A stretch of 64,000 bases of DNA from Herbaspirillum rubrisubalbicans (lineage in GTDB: Bacteria > Pseudomonadota > Gammaproteobacteria > Burkholderiales > Burkholderiaceae_D), in the NCBI RefSeq assembly GCF_003719195.1, contig NZ_CP024996.1:1798001-1862000 (forward strand). Direction: 5' to 3'. This document shows positions 63,878-64,000 of the stretch, one piece after another. Each line of letters begins with the position of its first letter. The stretch's first letter is position 1. The notes beneath the pieces are model-generated. The model was not told the origin of the DNA, searched no databases, and saw nothing but the letters and a program-made list of their open reading frames with translations. The position numbers and the translations under genes were made by a program.

Positions 63878-64000
63878 ATGCCCTCCAAACCAAGAATCGA
63901 GCAATACAATCAACCCGCAGGCGGCTGGGGCGCACTCAAGTACGTGGCGCTGAACCTGGTCAAGGAACACGTGGCCGATGGCAAGGGGCTGCGCACCCTG
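63878..64000 (+). CDS. FdhF/YdeP-family molybdopterin oxidoreductase, N-terminal fragment
   Basis: The first 41 residues are visible before the window ends: MPSKPRIEQYNQPAGGWGAL then KYVALNLVKEHVADGKGLRTL. The IEqYxxPAGGWGALKxVA pattern is the start of the YdeP (FdhF-like) family of molybdenum oxidoreductases. The actual substrate of this family is not established. No strong ribosome site is visible before the ATG. Confidence 0.7.
   Translation, partial: MPSKPRIEQYNQPAGGWGALKYVALNLVKEHVADGKGLRTL

Overview
The window is high-GC DNA of a betaproteobacterium. Gene content points to Oxalobacteraceae, most likely Herbaspirillum or a close relative: intracellular PHB depolymerase, phasin, a 7Fe ferredoxin FdxA, an RsxB-like ferredoxin next to nth, clustered sulfate and sulfonate genes, and a complete livJHMGF operon. 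The genus is an inference from content; no rRNA gene is present to settle it. Almost all of the window is ordinary chromosomal housekeeping and transport, with one insertion sequence and one eroded adhesin locus as the clear accessory parts.

Layout. 1-5.1 kb: tail of a periplasmic binding protein, then on the minus strand nth and an RsxB-like ferredoxin, PHB depolymerase, ferredoxin-NADP reductase and FdxA. 5.4-11.4 kb: a second amino-acid-type binding protein, pncB, a NhaD-like antiporter, a 2-hydroxyacid dehydrogenase, acyl-CoA-binding protein and an FKBP isomerase. 11.7-15.5 kb: a plus-strand run of secreted beta-propeller, polysaccharide deacetylase, sterol-desaturase-like hydroxylase and EI24-type membrane protein. 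15.5-22.5 kb: CinA-like protein, phasin, histone-deacetylase-like amidohydrolase coupled to an EamA exporter, an XRE regulator, a methyltransferase and a D,D-peptidase. 22.5-24.2 kb: an intact IS1182-type element that sits in what was the terminator of the D,D-peptidase gene.

24.2-36.9 kb is a sulfur locus: IclR regulator, sulfate binding protein, ssuEADCB for sulfonate use, a molbindin, a degenerate EAL protein, an RBBP9-type hydrolase, then cysTWA and a CysB-like regulator. The sulfate binding protein is separated from its presumed permease and ATPase by the sulfonate genes. 36.9-39.8 kb holds a tiny hypothetical protein, an M15 peptidase, a proline-rich lipoprotein, a three-hairpin element that looks like a small RNA, and a phosphodiester glycosidase. 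40.1-45.1 kb is livJHMGF. 45.3-51.9 kb: a family-3 binding protein, a DHA2 exporter, hppD with a divergent Lrp-type regulator, and an overlapping ada-alkB DNA alkylation repair pair.

52.1-57.9 kb is one 1,927-residue TpsA/filamentous-hemagglutinin-like protein with no TpsB partner in view. It ends abruptly in the FHA-2 region, and an in-frame scrap of another FHA repeat follows its stop codon, so the locus looks like the remains of a larger adhesin or contact-dependent inhibition system. 58-64 kb: an EamA transporter with a divergent AraC regulator, a chemoreceptor, dadA with a divergent Lrp regulator, and the start of a YdeP-type molybdoenzyme.

I found no CRISPR array, tRNA, rRNA, prophage or intact defence system. 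The most interesting items are the terminator-targeting IS, the truncated orphan adhesin, the two intergenic small-RNA-like elements (38.88-38.95 kb and 25.02-25.15 kb), the dead EAL protein in the sulfur locus, and several perfect inverted repeats at promoters.
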